From assembly GCF_002101585.1 (NCBI RefSeq), contig NZ_LQOT01000018.1, positions 1 to 64,000 of the forward strand: DNA of 64,000 nt, written 5' to 3'. The stretch is from Mycolicibacter engbaekii (GTDB taxonomy: Bacteria > Actinomycetota > Actinomycetes > Mycobacteriales > Mycobacteriaceae). The notes beneath the pieces were generated by a model. It did not search any database, was not told the DNA's origin, and saw only the letters and a list, made by a program, of their open reading frames with translations. The position numbers and the translations under genes were made by a program. Shown here piece after piece: positions 11,335-20,298 of the stretch (its first letter is position 1; each line of letters opens with the position of its first letter).

Positions 11335-11613
11335 GTGATTCCGCTCCCGCGCCCCTGGTTGCTCAGCAGCGCCATGCTGGTCGGGGCGGCGCTCGGCATC
11401 CTGGCCGGCATCGGGGTGACCCTGCTGATCAGCGCGCCGCTGCGCCCGGACGTCGCGATCACGCTGGTACTCGGTGCGCCCAGCGTCGCGGGGCTGGTGC
11501 TGGTGTTCGTCTCCTCGCGTCGGTGGGTAACCGCATTGGGTGCGTTTCTTCTCGCGCTGGGGGTCGGATGGTTCGGCGCGCTGGCCGCGATCCAGGTGGT
11601 CTCCGGTGTCTGA
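11335..11613 (+). CDS. Small membrane protein, Rv0460-like
   Basis: 92 residues, probably three transmembrane helices (about 8-30, 37-55, 62-88), almost no soluble part. The GTG start is chosen because TAAAAT lies eight bases upstream and because the hydrophobic protein begins there. Longer frames upstream overlap the DUF779 gene. It overlaps the next gene (GTG 11606), which fits an Rv0460-Rv0461-like pair. Function unknown. Confidence 0.7.
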   Translation: MIPLPRPWLLSSAMLVGAALGILAGIGVTLLISAPLRPDVAITLVLGAPSVAGLVLVFVSSRRWVTALGAFLLALGVGWFGALAAIQVVSGV

Positions 11614-12157
11614 GGCCACCGACACCGGGTCGCTGCCGATGACCGAGCCCCATATGGCTCCGATTTTCGACACCGGGCCCCACCCGGTGCCGCTGCCGTC
11701 CGATGAGGTGGGCGAGGCGCCTGCCGACGATGTGCCGCCGGCGCGGGTCCCCGAAGCGCAATCCCGGCTGGCGCCGGCCAAAATGCCGGCAAACCCCGCC
11801 AAGCCGCCCAAGCCAGTGTTCGTGGCCGGCCAGTATCAATTCCTCAAGTGGTGGCAGCTGGCCCTGGCGCTGGCCGCGGTGTGGATCCCGGCGGCTGGGA
11901 TCGGCCTGGGGCTGTTCGCCTGGTGGTACTCCCTGGCCGACAAGACACCGGCCGTCTTCGTCGTCGTGGCCTACGCGGTGGTGTGTACGGTCGCCGGGCT
12001 GATCGTGGCGATGGTCGGGGAGAGGCCGCTGGTCTCGGCGGTCGCGATCGCGCTGCTGTCGGCGGTGTTCGCCTCGGCGGTGGCCGCCGCGCCGCTTTAC
12101 GGGCATTACTACTGCCAGCACGTCAGTCGCTGCGTCGCCGGCGTTCTTCCGTACTGA
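11606..12157 (+). CDS. Membrane protein with proline-rich cytoplasmic N-terminus, Rv0461-like
   Basis: 183 residues from GTG 11606, which lies inside the end of the previous gene; ATG 11639 is an alternative start. The first 75 residues are disordered and Pro/Ala-rich. Three helices follow near 88-110, 117-137 and 143-163, ending in a short Cys-containing tail (YYCQHVSRC). Coupled with the preceding small membrane protein. Convergent with the methyltransferase gene at 12201. No function can be assigned. Confidence 0.7.
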   Translation: MSEATDTGSLPMTEPHMAPIFDTGPHPVPLPSDEVGEAPADDVPPARVPEAQSRLAPAKMPANPAKPPKPVFVAGQYQFLKWWQLALALAAVWIPAAGIGLGLFAWWYSLADKTPAVFVVVAYAVVCTVAGLIVAMVGERPLVSAVAIALLSAVFASAVAAAPLYGHYYCQHVSRCVAGVLPY

Positions 12158-12200
12158 GCTGCTTGCCACGGGAATTGAGGTCGCACCCGGCGCTCGAGCG

Positions 12201-13070
12201 CTATTTCTGGCAGGTGAACTGGCAGACGTCGGTGTTGCCATTGCGAAACAGCTCGGCGCAACCGGTGAGGTATTTCATATAGCGCTCGTAGACCTCTTCG
12301 CTCTGCAGAGCAATCGCCTCGTCCCTGTGGGCCGCCAGCGAGGATGCCCAGGTGTCCAGGGTGCGCGCGTAGTGCATACGAAGCGGCTGAACGCGGGTGA
12401 CGCTGAAGCCGGCCGCGGTAGCGTGCCGCGTCACCTGTGCCACCTGCGGAAGGCGGCCGCCCGGGAAGATCTCGTCCATGATGAACTTGACGAACCGCAG
12501 CAGCTGCATCGTCATTTTCAGCCCGCGCTCCCGGAACTCTTCGCTGCTGGCCGCCACGATTGTGTGCAGCAGCATCACCCCGTCGGCGGGTAAGGCGCGG
12601 TAGGCGAACTCGAAGAAGTCGTCGTACCGGTCGTAACCGAAGTGCTCGAACGCCCCAATCGACACGATCCGGTCGACCGGTTCGTCGAACTCCTCCCAGC
12701 CCTGCAGGAACACGCGCTTGCTGCGCCGGTCGTCCATCGCATCGAAAGTTGTCTGCACGTGGACGGCCTGGTTCTTGCTCAGGGTCAGCCCGACCACGTT
12801 GACGTCGTACCGCTCCACGGCCCGGCGCATCGTGGCACCCCACCCGCAGCCGACATCCAGCAGGGTCATCCCGGGCTGCAACCCGAGCTTGTTCAGCGCC
12901 AGATCGATCTTTGCGAGCTGGGCTTCCTCCAGGCTCATATCGTCGCGCTCGAAATATGCGCAGCTGTAGGTCTGTGTCGGATCTAGAAACAGCCGATAGA
13001 AGTCGTCGGACAGGTCGTAATGCGACTGCACGTCCTCGAAATGCGGCCTCAGCGATTTCGCCAATGACAT
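12201..13070 (-). CDS. Mycolic acid cyclopropane synthase family methyltransferase (CmaA1-like)
   Basis: 289 residues, the standard length. All family landmarks are present: HFEDVQSHYDLSDDFYRLF at the start, the YSCAYFERDDM strand, the SAM-binding loop LLDVGCGWGATM near 73, GAFEHFGYDRYDDFF near 137 and the C-terminal CAELFRNGNTD...FTCQK. These enzymes act on meromycolate chains on the AcpM carrier, using SAM to add cyclopropane or methyl groups. The wording is closest to CmaA1/PcaA, but the exact reaction (proximal or distal position, cis or trans) cannot be read from sequence. GGGGGAAC precedes the ATG. In M. tuberculosis no such gene sits between Rv0461 and lpdC. Confidence 0.85.
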   Translation of the reverse strand: MSLAKSLRPHFEDVQSHYDLSDDFYRLFLDPTQTYSCAYFERDDMSLEEAQLAKIDLALNKLGLQPGMTLLDVGCGWGATMRRAVERYDVNVVGLTLSKNQAVHVQTTFDAMDDRRSKRVFLQGWEEFDEPVDRIVSIGAFEHFGYDRYDDFFEFAYRALPADGVMLLHTIVAASSEEFRERGLKMTMQLLRFVKFIMDEIFPGGRLPQVAQVTRHATAAGFSVTRVQPLRMHYARTLDTWASSLAAHRDEAIALQSEEVYERYMKYLTGCAELFRNGNTDVCQFTCQK

Positions 13071-13387
13071 TGTTCCCCCATATTGTTTGCGCGGGCGGTC
13101 ACACGAACGACCCCGACGCCCCCATGCTCGGCGGCGCCGAGCGGTCTGTGTTGGCTGCCAACCCGAGCGCAGGTGTTCGTTTACGACACCGGCGAAGTGG
13201 GTTCCGGTCGGCGGTGAAACCCGCCCCGGGGATACCCCCGGGCTGTGGCGCGGAAACCGCAGCCGGCCGACACCGCAACGCCGCTACCGGGCCGGCGCGG
13301 ACGGCGGTACGCGCCCGGCCGCCCGCCGGCCGCCCACGTGAGGCATCCGATAGCCGCGGGTCCGGGCGGCGGGCAGTCGCTTCCCGC
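13071..13387. other. Intergenic region, no gene seen
   Basis: 317 bases between the divergent methyltransferase and lpdC genes. It holds the ribosome site and presumably the promoter of the minus-strand methyltransferase at its left end. I see no small ORF with a ribosome site, no RNA gene and no clear repeat. Confidence 0.6.
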
Positions 13388-13393
13388 TAGGGT
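13388..13393 (+). promoter_or_regulatory. Probable -10 box of leaderless lpdC transcript
   Basis: TAGGGT fits TAnnnT and ends six bases before the GTG start of lpdC at 13400. Confidence 0.45.
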
Positions 13394-13399
13394 GAACCC

Positions 13400-14794
13400 G
13401 TGACCCACTATGACGTCGTCGTTCTTGGAGCCGGTCCCGGCGGGTATGTCGCGGCCATTCGAGCCGCCCAGCTGGGCTTGAACACCGCCATCGTCGAGCC
13501 GAAATACTGGGGCGGGGTCTGCCTCAACGTCGGCTGCATCCCCTCGAAAGCGTTGCTGCGCAACGCAGAGCTGGCGCACATCGTCACCAAGGAAGCCAAA
13601 ACATTCGGCATAAGCGGCGAAGCCACGTTCGACTACGGGGCAGCCTTCGACCGAAGCCGCAAGGTCGCCGAGGGCCGGGTTGCCGGCGTGCACTTCCTGA
13701 TGAAGAAGAACAAGATCACCGAGATCCACGGCTACGGCCGGTTCACCGACCCGAATACGCTGGCGGTCGAGCTCAACGAGGGCGGAACCGAGACCGTCAC
13801 CTTCGACAACGCGATCATCGCCACCGGGTCCAGCACCCGGTTGGTGCCGGGCACCTCGCTGTCGGACAACGTCGTCACCTACGAGCAACTGATCCTGAGC
13901 CGGGAGCTGCCGGCCTCGATCATCATCGCCGGTGCCGGGGCCATCGGCATGGAGTTCTCCTACGTGCTGGCGAACTACGGCGTGGACGTGACCGTCGTGG
14001 AGTTCCTGCCGCGGGCGCTGCCCAACGAGGACGCCGACGTGTCCAAGGAGATCGAGAAGCAGTTCAAGAAACTGGGCGTCAAGGTCCGCACCGGGACCAA
14101 GGTGGAAAGCATCACCGACGACGGGTCGACGGTGTCGGTCGTGGTGAGCAAGGACGGCCAGACCGAAACGCTGCAGGCCGACAAGGTGTTGCAGGCCATC
14201 GGCTTTGCGCCCAATGTCGACGGCTACGGGCTGGAGGCGGCCGGGGTCGCGCTGACCGAGCGCCGCGCCATCGGGGTCGGGGAGTACATGCAGACCTCGG
14301 TGCCGCACATCTACGCCATCGGTGACGTCACCGGGCTGCTGCAGCTGGCGCATGTCGCCGAGGCGCAGGGCGTGGTGGCCGCCGAGACCATCGGCGGGGC
14401 CGAGACCATGTCGCTGGGTGACTACCGGATGATGCCGCGGGCCACCTTCTGCCAGCCGCAGGTGGCCAGCTTCGGTCTCACCGAGGAGCAGGCCAAGGCC
14501 GAAGGCTATGACGTCAAGGTGGTGAAGTTCCCGTTCACCGCCAACGGCAAAGCGCACGGCGTGGGCGACCCGAGCGGGTTCGTCAAGCTGATCGCCGACG
14601 CACGCTACGGCGAGCTGATCGGCGGGCACCTGGTCGGCCACGATGTGTCCGAACTATTGCCCGAGCTCACCTTGGCGCAGAAGTGGGATCTGACGGCCAA
14701 CGAACTGGCCCGCAATGTGCACACGCACCCGACCATGTCCGAGGCACTGCAAGAGTGCTTCCATGGGCTGACCGGACACATGATCAACTTCTGA
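13400..14794 (+). CDS. lpdC: Dihydrolipoamide dehydrogenase
   Basis: 464 residues, the same length as M. tuberculosis LpdC (Rv0462). FAD-binding [17 protein letters not shown] at the N-terminus, redox-active disulfide in [13 protein letters not shown] (CxxxxC, about 41-46), NAD-binding [17 protein letters not shown] near 180, second FAD motif YAIGDVTG near 310, and the C-terminal interface with the catalytic His-Glu pair in [10 protein letters not shown]. It is the E3 component shared by the pyruvate and branched-chain dehydrogenases and by the AhpD-dependent peroxidase. Here it is flanked on both sides by mycolate methyltransferase genes on the other strand. Confidence 0.95.
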   Translation: MTHYDVVVLGAGPGGYVAAIRAAQLGLNTAIVEPKYWGGVCLNVGCIPSKALLRNAELAHIVTKEAKTFGISGEATFDYGAAFDRSRKVAEGRVAGVHFLMKKNKITEIHGYGRFTDPNTLAVELNEGGTETVTFDNAIIATGSSTRLVPGTSLSDNVVTYEQLILSRELPASIIIAGAGAIGMEFSYVLANYGVDVTVVEFLPRALPNEDADVSKEIEKQFKKLGVKVRTGTKVESITDDGSTVSVVVSKDGQTETLQADKVLQAIGFAPNVDGYGLEAAGVALTERRAIGVGEYMQTSVPHIYAIGDVTGLLQLAHVAEAQGVVAAETIGGAETMSLGDYRMMPRATFCQPQVASFGLTEEQAKAEGYDVKVVKFPFTANGKAHGVGDPSGFVKLIADARYGELIGGHLVGHDVSELLPELTLAQKWDLTANELARNVHTHPTMSEALQECFHGLTGHMINF

Positions 14795-14823
14795 TCCTCG
14801 GCTCGGCGCTCGAGGCGCTGCTG

Positions 14824-15708
14824 TCAGCTCTTGACGAGAGTGAACTGGGCGACATAGCTGACATTGCGTTGAAAGAAATCTGCGCAGCCCAGCAGGTACT
14901 TGACGTACCGCTCGTAGACCTGGTCAGAGGTCACGGCGATCGCCTGCTCGCGGGCCGCTTGCAACCTGGTCGCCCAGGTGTCCAGAGTCCGTACATAATC
15001 CTGCGTAAGGTCTTGACGATCGGCGACGGAAAACCCTGCAGCGCCTGAGTATTCGACAACATCGTCGTCGCAGGGCACCGAGCCCCCGGGGAAGATCTCC
15101 TTGGCGATGAAGCGCATGAACCGCAGGTCCGTCATTGTGATCGGAATGCCCATCTCCGGCCAGCGCTTGAGCGGGTGTCCCATGATGGTCTGCAGGACCA
15201 TCCGCCCGTCGTCGGGCATCAGCCGGTGGCACAACTCGAAGAAGGCGCCGTATCGCTCCTTGGGGAAGGCTTCGAAGGCCTCGATACTGATGATGCGGTC
15301 GACCGGTTGGTCGAATTCCTCCCAGCCGCGCAGCAGAATCCGGCGGGAACGCTCGGTGTCCACATCGTCCAGGAGTCGCTGGCCGAGGCTGCACTGATTT
15401 CTGCTCAAGGTCAGGCCCACCACGTTGACGTCGTGGGTTTCGATCGCCCGCAGCATGGCCGATCCCCAGCCGCAGCCGATGTCGAGCAGCGTCATCCCGG
15501 GAGCAAGATCGACCTTGGCCAGTGCCAGATCGATCTTGGCGATCTGCGCCTCCTGGAGGGACATGTCCTCGCGCTCGAAGTACGCGCAGCTGTACGTTCG
15601 GGTCGGGTCCTGGAACAGGCCGAAAAAGTCGTTCGAGATGTCGTAATGGGCTTGCACGTCTTCGTAGGCCACTGCCATCTTCGGTGTACCAGGCGCAGTG
15701 TCGGTCAT
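14824..15708 (-). CDS. Mycolic acid methyltransferase family protein (UmaA/MmaA1-like)
   Basis: 294 residues with the family SAM motif [12 protein letters not shown] and the YSCAYFEREDM segment. It differs from its two neighbours in having EAFEAFPKERYGAFFE where CmaA1 types have GAFEHFG, and in ending QFTLVKS. This pattern is closer, from memory, to UmaA and MmaA1 than to cyclopropane synthases. UmaA is encoded in the same block in M. tuberculosis (Rv0469), so this may be its displaced counterpart. The reaction cannot be fixed from sequence. GGAG lies upstream of the ATG. Convergent with lpdC. Confidence 0.8.
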   Translation of the reverse strand: MTDTAPGTPKMAVAYEDVQAHYDISNDFFGLFQDPTRTYSCAYFEREDMSLQEAQIAKIDLALAKVDLAPGMTLLDIGCGWGSAMLRAIETHDVNVVGLTLSRNQCSLGQRLLDDVDTERSRRILLRGWEEFDQPVDRIISIEAFEAFPKERYGAFFELCHRLMPDDGRMVLQTIMGHPLKRWPEMGIPITMTDLRFMRFIAKEIFPGGSVPCDDDVVEYSGAAGFSVADRQDLTQDYVRTLDTWATRLQAAREQAIAVTSDQVYERYVKYLLGCADFFQRNVSYVAQFTLVKS

Positions 15709-15760
15709 CAGCCCGGACTCCTATCTGCTCCGGTGAGCCGGCAAGCCGGCCAAGAGCCGT

Positions 15761-16693
15761 TCATGCCGGCGTCTTTTCGCAGGTGAACTGGACCACGTCG
15801 GTATAGCCGGTGTCGAACAGCTCCGCGCAGCCGGTCAGATACTTGTGGAACCGCTCGTAGACCTCCGGCGAGGTGATGGCGACGGCCTCGTCCTTCTTGG
15901 CCTCGAGATTGGCCGCCCAGGTGCTCAGGGTCCGAACGTAGTGCGGCTGCAGATGCTGCTCGCGGGTCACGGTGTAGCCGGCCTTGGTTGCGTGTTCGGT
16001 GATCTGCGCGGCCAACGGCAGGCGTCCCCCGGGGTAGATCTCATCCATGATGAACTTGATGAACCGCAGCCGCGACATCGTCAGCGGCAGCTTCTTGGCC
16101 TGGATCTCCTCGTCGCTGGGGATGACGATGCTGTGCAGCAGCATCACCCCGTCATCGGGCATCCAGCTGAACGTCTTTTTGAAGTAGCCGTCGTACTTGC
16201 TGAATCCGAAGTGCTCGAACGCGCCGATCGACACGATGCGGTCGACTTTGCCGTCGAATTCCTCCCAGGGCTGCAGCCTGACCTCCATGCGGCGCGTGCT
16301 GGTGGAATGCGCGAACACGTTGTCCTCGATGTGCTGCTTCTGGTTTTCCGAGAGGGTCAGGCCGATGACGTTGACGTCGTAGCGCTCGGCGGCCCGCCGA
16401 ATCGTGGAACCCCACCCGCAGCCGATGTCGAGCAGGGTCATCCCGGGCTCCAGGCCCAGCTTGCCCAGCGACAGATCCACCTTGGCCAGCTGCGCTTCCT
16501 CCAGCGTCATGTCGTCGCGCTGGAAGTATGCGCAGCTATAGGTCTGAGAGGGGTCCTGCCACAGTTTGAAGAAGTCATTGGAGATGTCGTAGTGGAACTG
16601 CACCTCGCGTTTGTCTGATCCGCGCGTCTGTGCAGCCGAGTTCGACAGCCACTTGGACTCGGCTTTGGGGCTCGCGCTCGGGGAGTGTGCCAC
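15761..16693 (-). CDS. Mycolic acid cyclopropane synthase family methyltransferase (CmaA2-like)
   Basis: 310 residues from GTG 16693, preceded by GAGAGGACC. The first 27 or so residues are an extra polar extension. The family core then starts at [22 protein letters not shown] loop [27 protein letters not shown], and the C-terminal [19 protein letters not shown]. The SNDFFKLW opening and [10 protein letters not shown] segment recall CmaA2, the trans-cyclopropane synthase, but assignment needs phylogeny. Together with the two other copies it forms a small methyltransferase group broken only by lpdC, suggesting local duplication or relocation of the umaA-pcaA group. Confidence 0.8.
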   Translation of the reverse strand: MAHSPSASPKAESKWLSNSAAQTRGSDKREVQFHYDISNDFFKLWQDPSQTYSCAYFQRDDMTLEEAQLAKVDLSLGKLGLEPGMTLLDIGCGWGSTIRRAAERYDVNVIGLTLSENQKQHIEDNVFAHSTSTRRMEVRLQPWEEFDGKVDRIVSIGAFEHFGFSKYDGYFKKTFSWMPDDGVMLLHSIVIPSDEEIQAKKLPLTMSRLRFIKFIMDEIYPGGRLPLAAQITEHATKAGYTVTREQHLQPHYVRTLSTWAANLEAKKDEAVAITSPEVYERFHKYLTGCAELFDTGYTDVVQFTCEKTPA

Positions 16694-16784
16694 CGCTGGT
16701 CCTCTCGGTCGGGAGAGAAGGTCGGTGCTGGTGGCTCAACACTTGGGCCGACATTACGCCTCTCAACGGGGAGGTGTGCTGTGA

Positions 16785-18242
16785 TCAGCCTCCGAACAAG
16801 CAGAAGACTCCGAAAGCCACCACCATGCCGGCCACGTTCGCGCAGGCATTGACCACGTCATTGCCCACCCAGCGCCAGCCGGTGGACGCCCGTGCCGGGG
16901 CACCGCAGTGCAGTGCGTCCTCCACCGTGGCCCCGCACGTCGCGCAGACGAAGCGGGCCTGCACGCTGGCACCGATGAGCGTGTCGACCAGCGAGCCGAC
17001 GACTCCGGCCGCCAGACCCACCGGCACCATCGCGACACCGCCGTACACCGCGCCGAACAGGCCGACGGCCAGCGCGCCCAGCACGGTGGCGGCAGAGCCC
17101 AGCGGGGACACCGCGCCGGAGGTGCCCTTGGGCACCCGGCCCCGGGTGCGCAGCGACAGCGGCTCGCGGTTGGAGAAGCGCCCGATCTCCGAGGCCCAGG
17201 AGTCGGCGATACCGGCCGCGATCCCGCCGATCGACACGGCGTACCAGTACGTGCCGCCGGTGAACGCATAACCGATCACCGGGACCAGCACCGGAAGGCC
17301 GGCGTTCACCACCACCTGGCTCAGGGTGCGCATTCCCGCGGTCCGGGCCGGTCGGCGATAGGCGGTGAGCAGGCTGGTGAGGGAGAAGAACAAGGCGGCC
17401 GGGATGATCCACGCCCACCCGCCGAGGCCGACCGCCACTGCGGCGATCAGGCCGCCGCACAGCGCTCCCGGCAGGTCCAGCCAGCGCATCCGGAGCATGA
17501 ACGGCACGATGGCGCAGCCGAACACGACCGCCGCCATCCAGCGCAGCGCGTCGTCGGTGGACAGCTCGCGCGCCACGTGCAGCAGCAACGCCACCCACGG
17601 CGTGATCAGCAGGTTGTCGGCGGCCGGCAGCACCAGTAGCTCGATGGCGGCCGTCGTCATCGCGACGAACAGGGCAACCGAGACTGCCATGAACATGTTC
17701 AGTTCCAGGCCGGCCCGGCAGAACGTCCAGGTCACTGCGAAGGCGATGGCCACGAAAGCCATCGAGCCCTCAAGGGTTCGAACTCCGCCGCCGGCCGCGA
17801 CGTGGTGGCGTCCATAGCGCTGTCCGATCAGCGCCGCGCCGGCATCGGCAAGGCCCAGCACCAGGACACCACCTGCGATGGCGACCCGGTCCGGCCAGAA
17901 GGCCAGCACCGCCAGCAACGCCCCGGCGGCAAATCCCACCAGTCCGTAGTCGCGGGACCGGGTCCCGTCGAAGACCCCCGGCACCGGGACCAGTCCGCGC
18001 TCCACGATGAACGCCAGGGCCACCGTGGCGACCGCCAGCACACCGGCCACCACTGCCCCGTGCGACAGCTGGAATGCGGCCAGGGCCGCGAACAGTCCGC
18101 ACAGCGCATGGGGGATCTTGCGGATGACCAGGGGGCTCGCCCCCCGCCGCGCCAGTGCTCGCCCGACGACGATCAGCACAGCCGCGATGAACAGGACCCC
18201 GCCCCCGGCGACGGCCAGGTCGTGGCTCACGGTGGCTGTCAC
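16785..18242 (-). CDS. Fused isoprenoid-alcohol kinase (VTE5/dolichol-kinase-like) and DUF92 (VTE6-like) membrane protein
   Basis: 485 residues, almost entirely membrane helices. The N-terminal half (about 1-205) has the CTP-dependent kinase hallmarks of the dolichol/phytol kinase family: IRKIPHALCG near 40 and GLADAGAALIGQRYG followed by RTLEGSMAF near 130-160. The C-terminal half (about 240-485) is DUF92: ADSWASEIG near 345, PKGTSGAVSPLG near 370, a CATC...HC metal-site-like pair and GNDVVNACAN at the end. In plants and cyanobacteria VTE5 makes phytyl phosphate and the DUF92 protein VTE6 makes phytyl diphosphate. A fusion therefore predicts two-step phosphorylation of an isoprenoid alcohol, with substrate unknown. 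It is the last gene of the ramB operon, six bases after the preceding stop. Confidence 0.75.
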   Translation of the reverse strand: MTATVSHDLAVAGGGVLFIAAVLIVVGRALARRGASPLVIRKIPHALCGLFAALAAFQLSHGAVVAGVLAVATVALAFIVERGLVPVPGVFDGTRSRDYGLVGFAAGALLAVLAFWPDRVAIAGGVLVLGLADAGAALIGQRYGRHHVAAGGGVRTLEGSMAFVAIAFAVTWTFCRAGLELNMFMAVSVALFVAMTTAAIELLVLPAADNLLITPWVALLLHVARELSTDDALRWMAAVVFGCAIVPFMLRMRWLDLPGALCGGLIAAVAVGLGGWAWIIPAALFFSLTSLLTAYRRPARTAGMRTLSQVVVNAGLPVLVPVIGYAFTGGTYWYAVSIGGIAAGIADSWASEIGRFSNREPLSLRTRGRVPKGTSGAVSPLGSAATVLGALAVGLFGAVYGGVAMVPVGLAAGVVGSLVDTLIGASVQARFVCATCGATVEDALHCGAPARASTGWRWVGNDVVNACANVAGMVVAFGVFCLFGG

Positions 18243-18248
18243 GCAGGG

Positions 18249-18788
18249 CTACTCATCGAAGTCCAGCGGCACCCGCAGCGCGCTCAGGGTGGCGGCCAGT
18301 GCGTCGTATTGGCTGGTCAGCATGACGAATTCGATCAGCCGGGGCCGATCCAGATGCGCTGCCAGCAGCGCCCAGGTGGCATCGGAGAGCGTACGGGTCT
18401 CGATCAGCTCGTCGACCCCGGTCAGCAGTGCTCGCTGGCGGTCGGTGAGCCCGGGCGCATCCGGGCCCTGAAAGATCCGCTCCTGGGTGGCCTCGTCGAT
18501 GCCTACCGCCCGGGCCATCCGGCGGTGGTGCTGCAGTTCGTACTGGCTGTCGCGCAGGTGGCCGACGCGCAGAATCACCAACTCGGTGTCGCGGGCCGAG
18601 AACTTCCCGCCCCGCATGAGCATCCCGCCGAACGGCAGCCAGGACCACATCAGCCGCCGATGCTGTCCGAGCGTGGTGAACAGGTGCGCCCGGGGTACGC
18701 GCTGGCGCGCCGCGATGACTTTGCAGACGAGCCAGTTCGTGACGCCGAGGTCACGCAGGCCGGGGGAGTCGGGGATACGAGCAATCAC
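18249..18788 (-). CDS. Carboxymuconolactone decarboxylase / AhpD-fold protein, Rv0464c-like
   Basis: 179 residues beginning at GTG 18788 inside the ramB stop (GTGA overlap), so translationally coupled to ramB. The helical AhpD-like core carries FSARDTELVILRVGHLRDSQYELQHHRRMA, where classical AhpD has a CxxC followed by His. Here both cysteines are replaced while the His remains, so a thiol peroxidase reaction is unlikely. Members without CxxC are of unproven function. Its neighbour order matches M. tuberculosis Rv0464c-ramB. Confidence 0.8.
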   Translation of the reverse strand: MIARIPDSPGLRDLGVTNWLVCKVIAARQRVPRAHLFTTLGQHRRLMWSWLPFGGMLMRGGKFSARDTELVILRVGHLRDSQYELQHHRRMARAVGIDEATQERIFQGPDAPGLTDRQRALLTGVDELIETRTLSDATWALLAAHLDRPRLIEFVMLTSQYDALAATLSALRVPLDFDE

Positions 18789-20212
18789 CGCTGTTGCTTT
18801 ACCAGATACGGCGAGACAGTGCTGCGATGTTCGTTGAGATCCAGGTCACGCCCGAGCGCTGGGAAGGCCCGCTGGGGGCAGTTGTCGTGTTCGCAGACCC
18901 GGCAGCCCACCCCGATCGGCGTGGCCGGGACGTCGTGGCCGGCCGCCAGGTCCAGCCCTTCGGAGTAGACCAGCCGGTGGGCGTGGCGCAGCTCGCAGCC
19001 CAGCCCGATCGCGAAGGTCTTGTCCGGCTGGCCCCAGCGGGCGGCCCGGCGCTCGACGGTGCGGGCAACCCACATGTACTTGCGCCCGTCGGGCATTTCG
19101 GCGATCTGGACCAGGATCTTTCCCGGATTGCCGAAGGTCTCGTAGACGTTCCACAGCGGGCAGGTGCCGCCGCTGGAGGAGAAGTGAAATCCGGTGGCCG
19201 ACTGCCGTTTCGACATGTTTCCGGCTCGATCGACCCGGACGAAGGAGAACGGCACGCCCCGCATGGACGGCCGCTGCAGGGTGGACAGCCGGTGCGCGAT
19301 GGTTTCGTAGCTGACCCGGTAGAAGGCCGACAATCGCTCGATGTCATAGCGGAACGTCTCGGCGCGATCGTGGAACTGCCCGTAGGGCAACACGATCGCC
19401 GCGGCGAAGTAGTTGGCCAGACCCAGCCGGGCCAGCGTCCGGGAGTCCTTCGAGGTGAACTTGCCCTCGTCGACCATGGCCGTGATCTGCTCGTCGAACT
19501 CCAGATAGGCCAATTCGGCGGCCATCTTGAACACCCGCTGCCCCCAGGACAGATGGTTGGAGATGTCCAGGGTGCGGGTCGCCGGGTTGTACCGGTGCAG
19601 CACCGTCTCGCCGAGGTCGATCCGGCGATTGATGCGCACCCCATGCACCTCGGTCAGGCGGTTGGCCAGCTCGACGGCCAACTCGCCCTGGTGCCGGCGC
19701 ATCCGGGTGGCCAGTTCTTCGGCCGCCGTGTCGAGTTCGTGGAGGTAGTTCTGGCGCTGGTAGAAGTAGTCGCGGACCTCTTCGTGCGGCATGGTGATCG
19801 CCCCGGTGCCGCTGCCGTCGGAGAAGCGCTCCTCGGTGGCCGCGGCGAGTTGGGCCGTGGTGATGCGGTAGCGGCGGTGCAGGTTGACCATCGCGCGGGC
19901 CACTTTGGGGTGGGCGCTGACCACCTCGGCCACCTCGGCCAGGTCGACCTCGACGTCGAGGTCGCGGTCCATGGCGACCTCGCGCAGCTCGGCCACCAGC
20001 CGGGTGTCGTCCGGGGAGGAGAAGAAGCTGGCGTCCACGCCGAAGACCTCGGCGATGCGCAGCAGCACCGCGACCGTCAGCGGCCGGACGTCATGCTCGA
20101 TCTGGTTGAGGTAACTCGGCGAGATCTCCAGCATCTGCGCCAGTGCGGCCTGGCTGAAACCGCGCTCGCTGCGTAGCTGGCGTACTCGGGAGCCGACGTA
20201 CGTCTTGGCCAC
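18785..20212 (-). CDS. ramB: Regulator of acetate/propionate metabolism RamB
   Basis: 475 residues from GTG 20212, almost the same as M. tuberculosis RamB (474). An upstream in-frame start is rejected because conserved sequence begins at KTYVGSRVRQLR. An XRE helix-turn-helix covers about 5-60 (GFSQAALAQMLEISPSYLNQIEH). An IrrE-like peptidase-fold segment lies in the middle (KMAAELAYLEF). A C-terminal DUF2083 domain holds a probable metal or Fe-S cysteine cluster (CPLWN, GCELRH, CRVCEHDNC). RamB represses or activates genes for isocitrate lyase and acetate use depending on carbon source. A candidate binding site sits before icl in this window. Confidence 0.95.
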   Translation of the reverse strand: MAKTYVGSRVRQLRSERGFSQAALAQMLEISPSYLNQIEHDVRPLTVAVLLRIAEVFGVDASFFSSPDDTRLVAELREVAMDRDLDVEVDLAEVAEVVSAHPKVARAMVNLHRRYRITTAQLAAATEERFSDGSGTGAITMPHEEVRDYFYQRQNYLHELDTAAEELATRMRRHQGELAVELANRLTEVHGVRINRRIDLGETVLHRYNPATRTLDISNHLSWGQRVFKMAAELAYLEFDEQITAMVDEGKFTSKDSRTLARLGLANYFAAAIVLPYGQFHDRAETFRYDIERLSAFYRVSYETIAHRLSTLQRPSMRGVPFSFVRVDRAGNMSKRQSATGFHFSSSGGTCPLWNVYETFGNPGKILVQIAEMPDGRKYMWVARTVERRAARWGQPDKTFAIGLGCELRHAHRLVYSEGLDLAAGHDVPATPIGVGCRVCEHDNCPQRAFPALGRDLDLNEHRSTVSPYLVKQQR

Positions 20213-20298
20213 CCCACCGACCCTACCTGGTGTGAAGCCGACATTCGCATTGTTGGCATGGCATGATCCGCTCAGGGAAAGACGTACGGGGAGCATCG

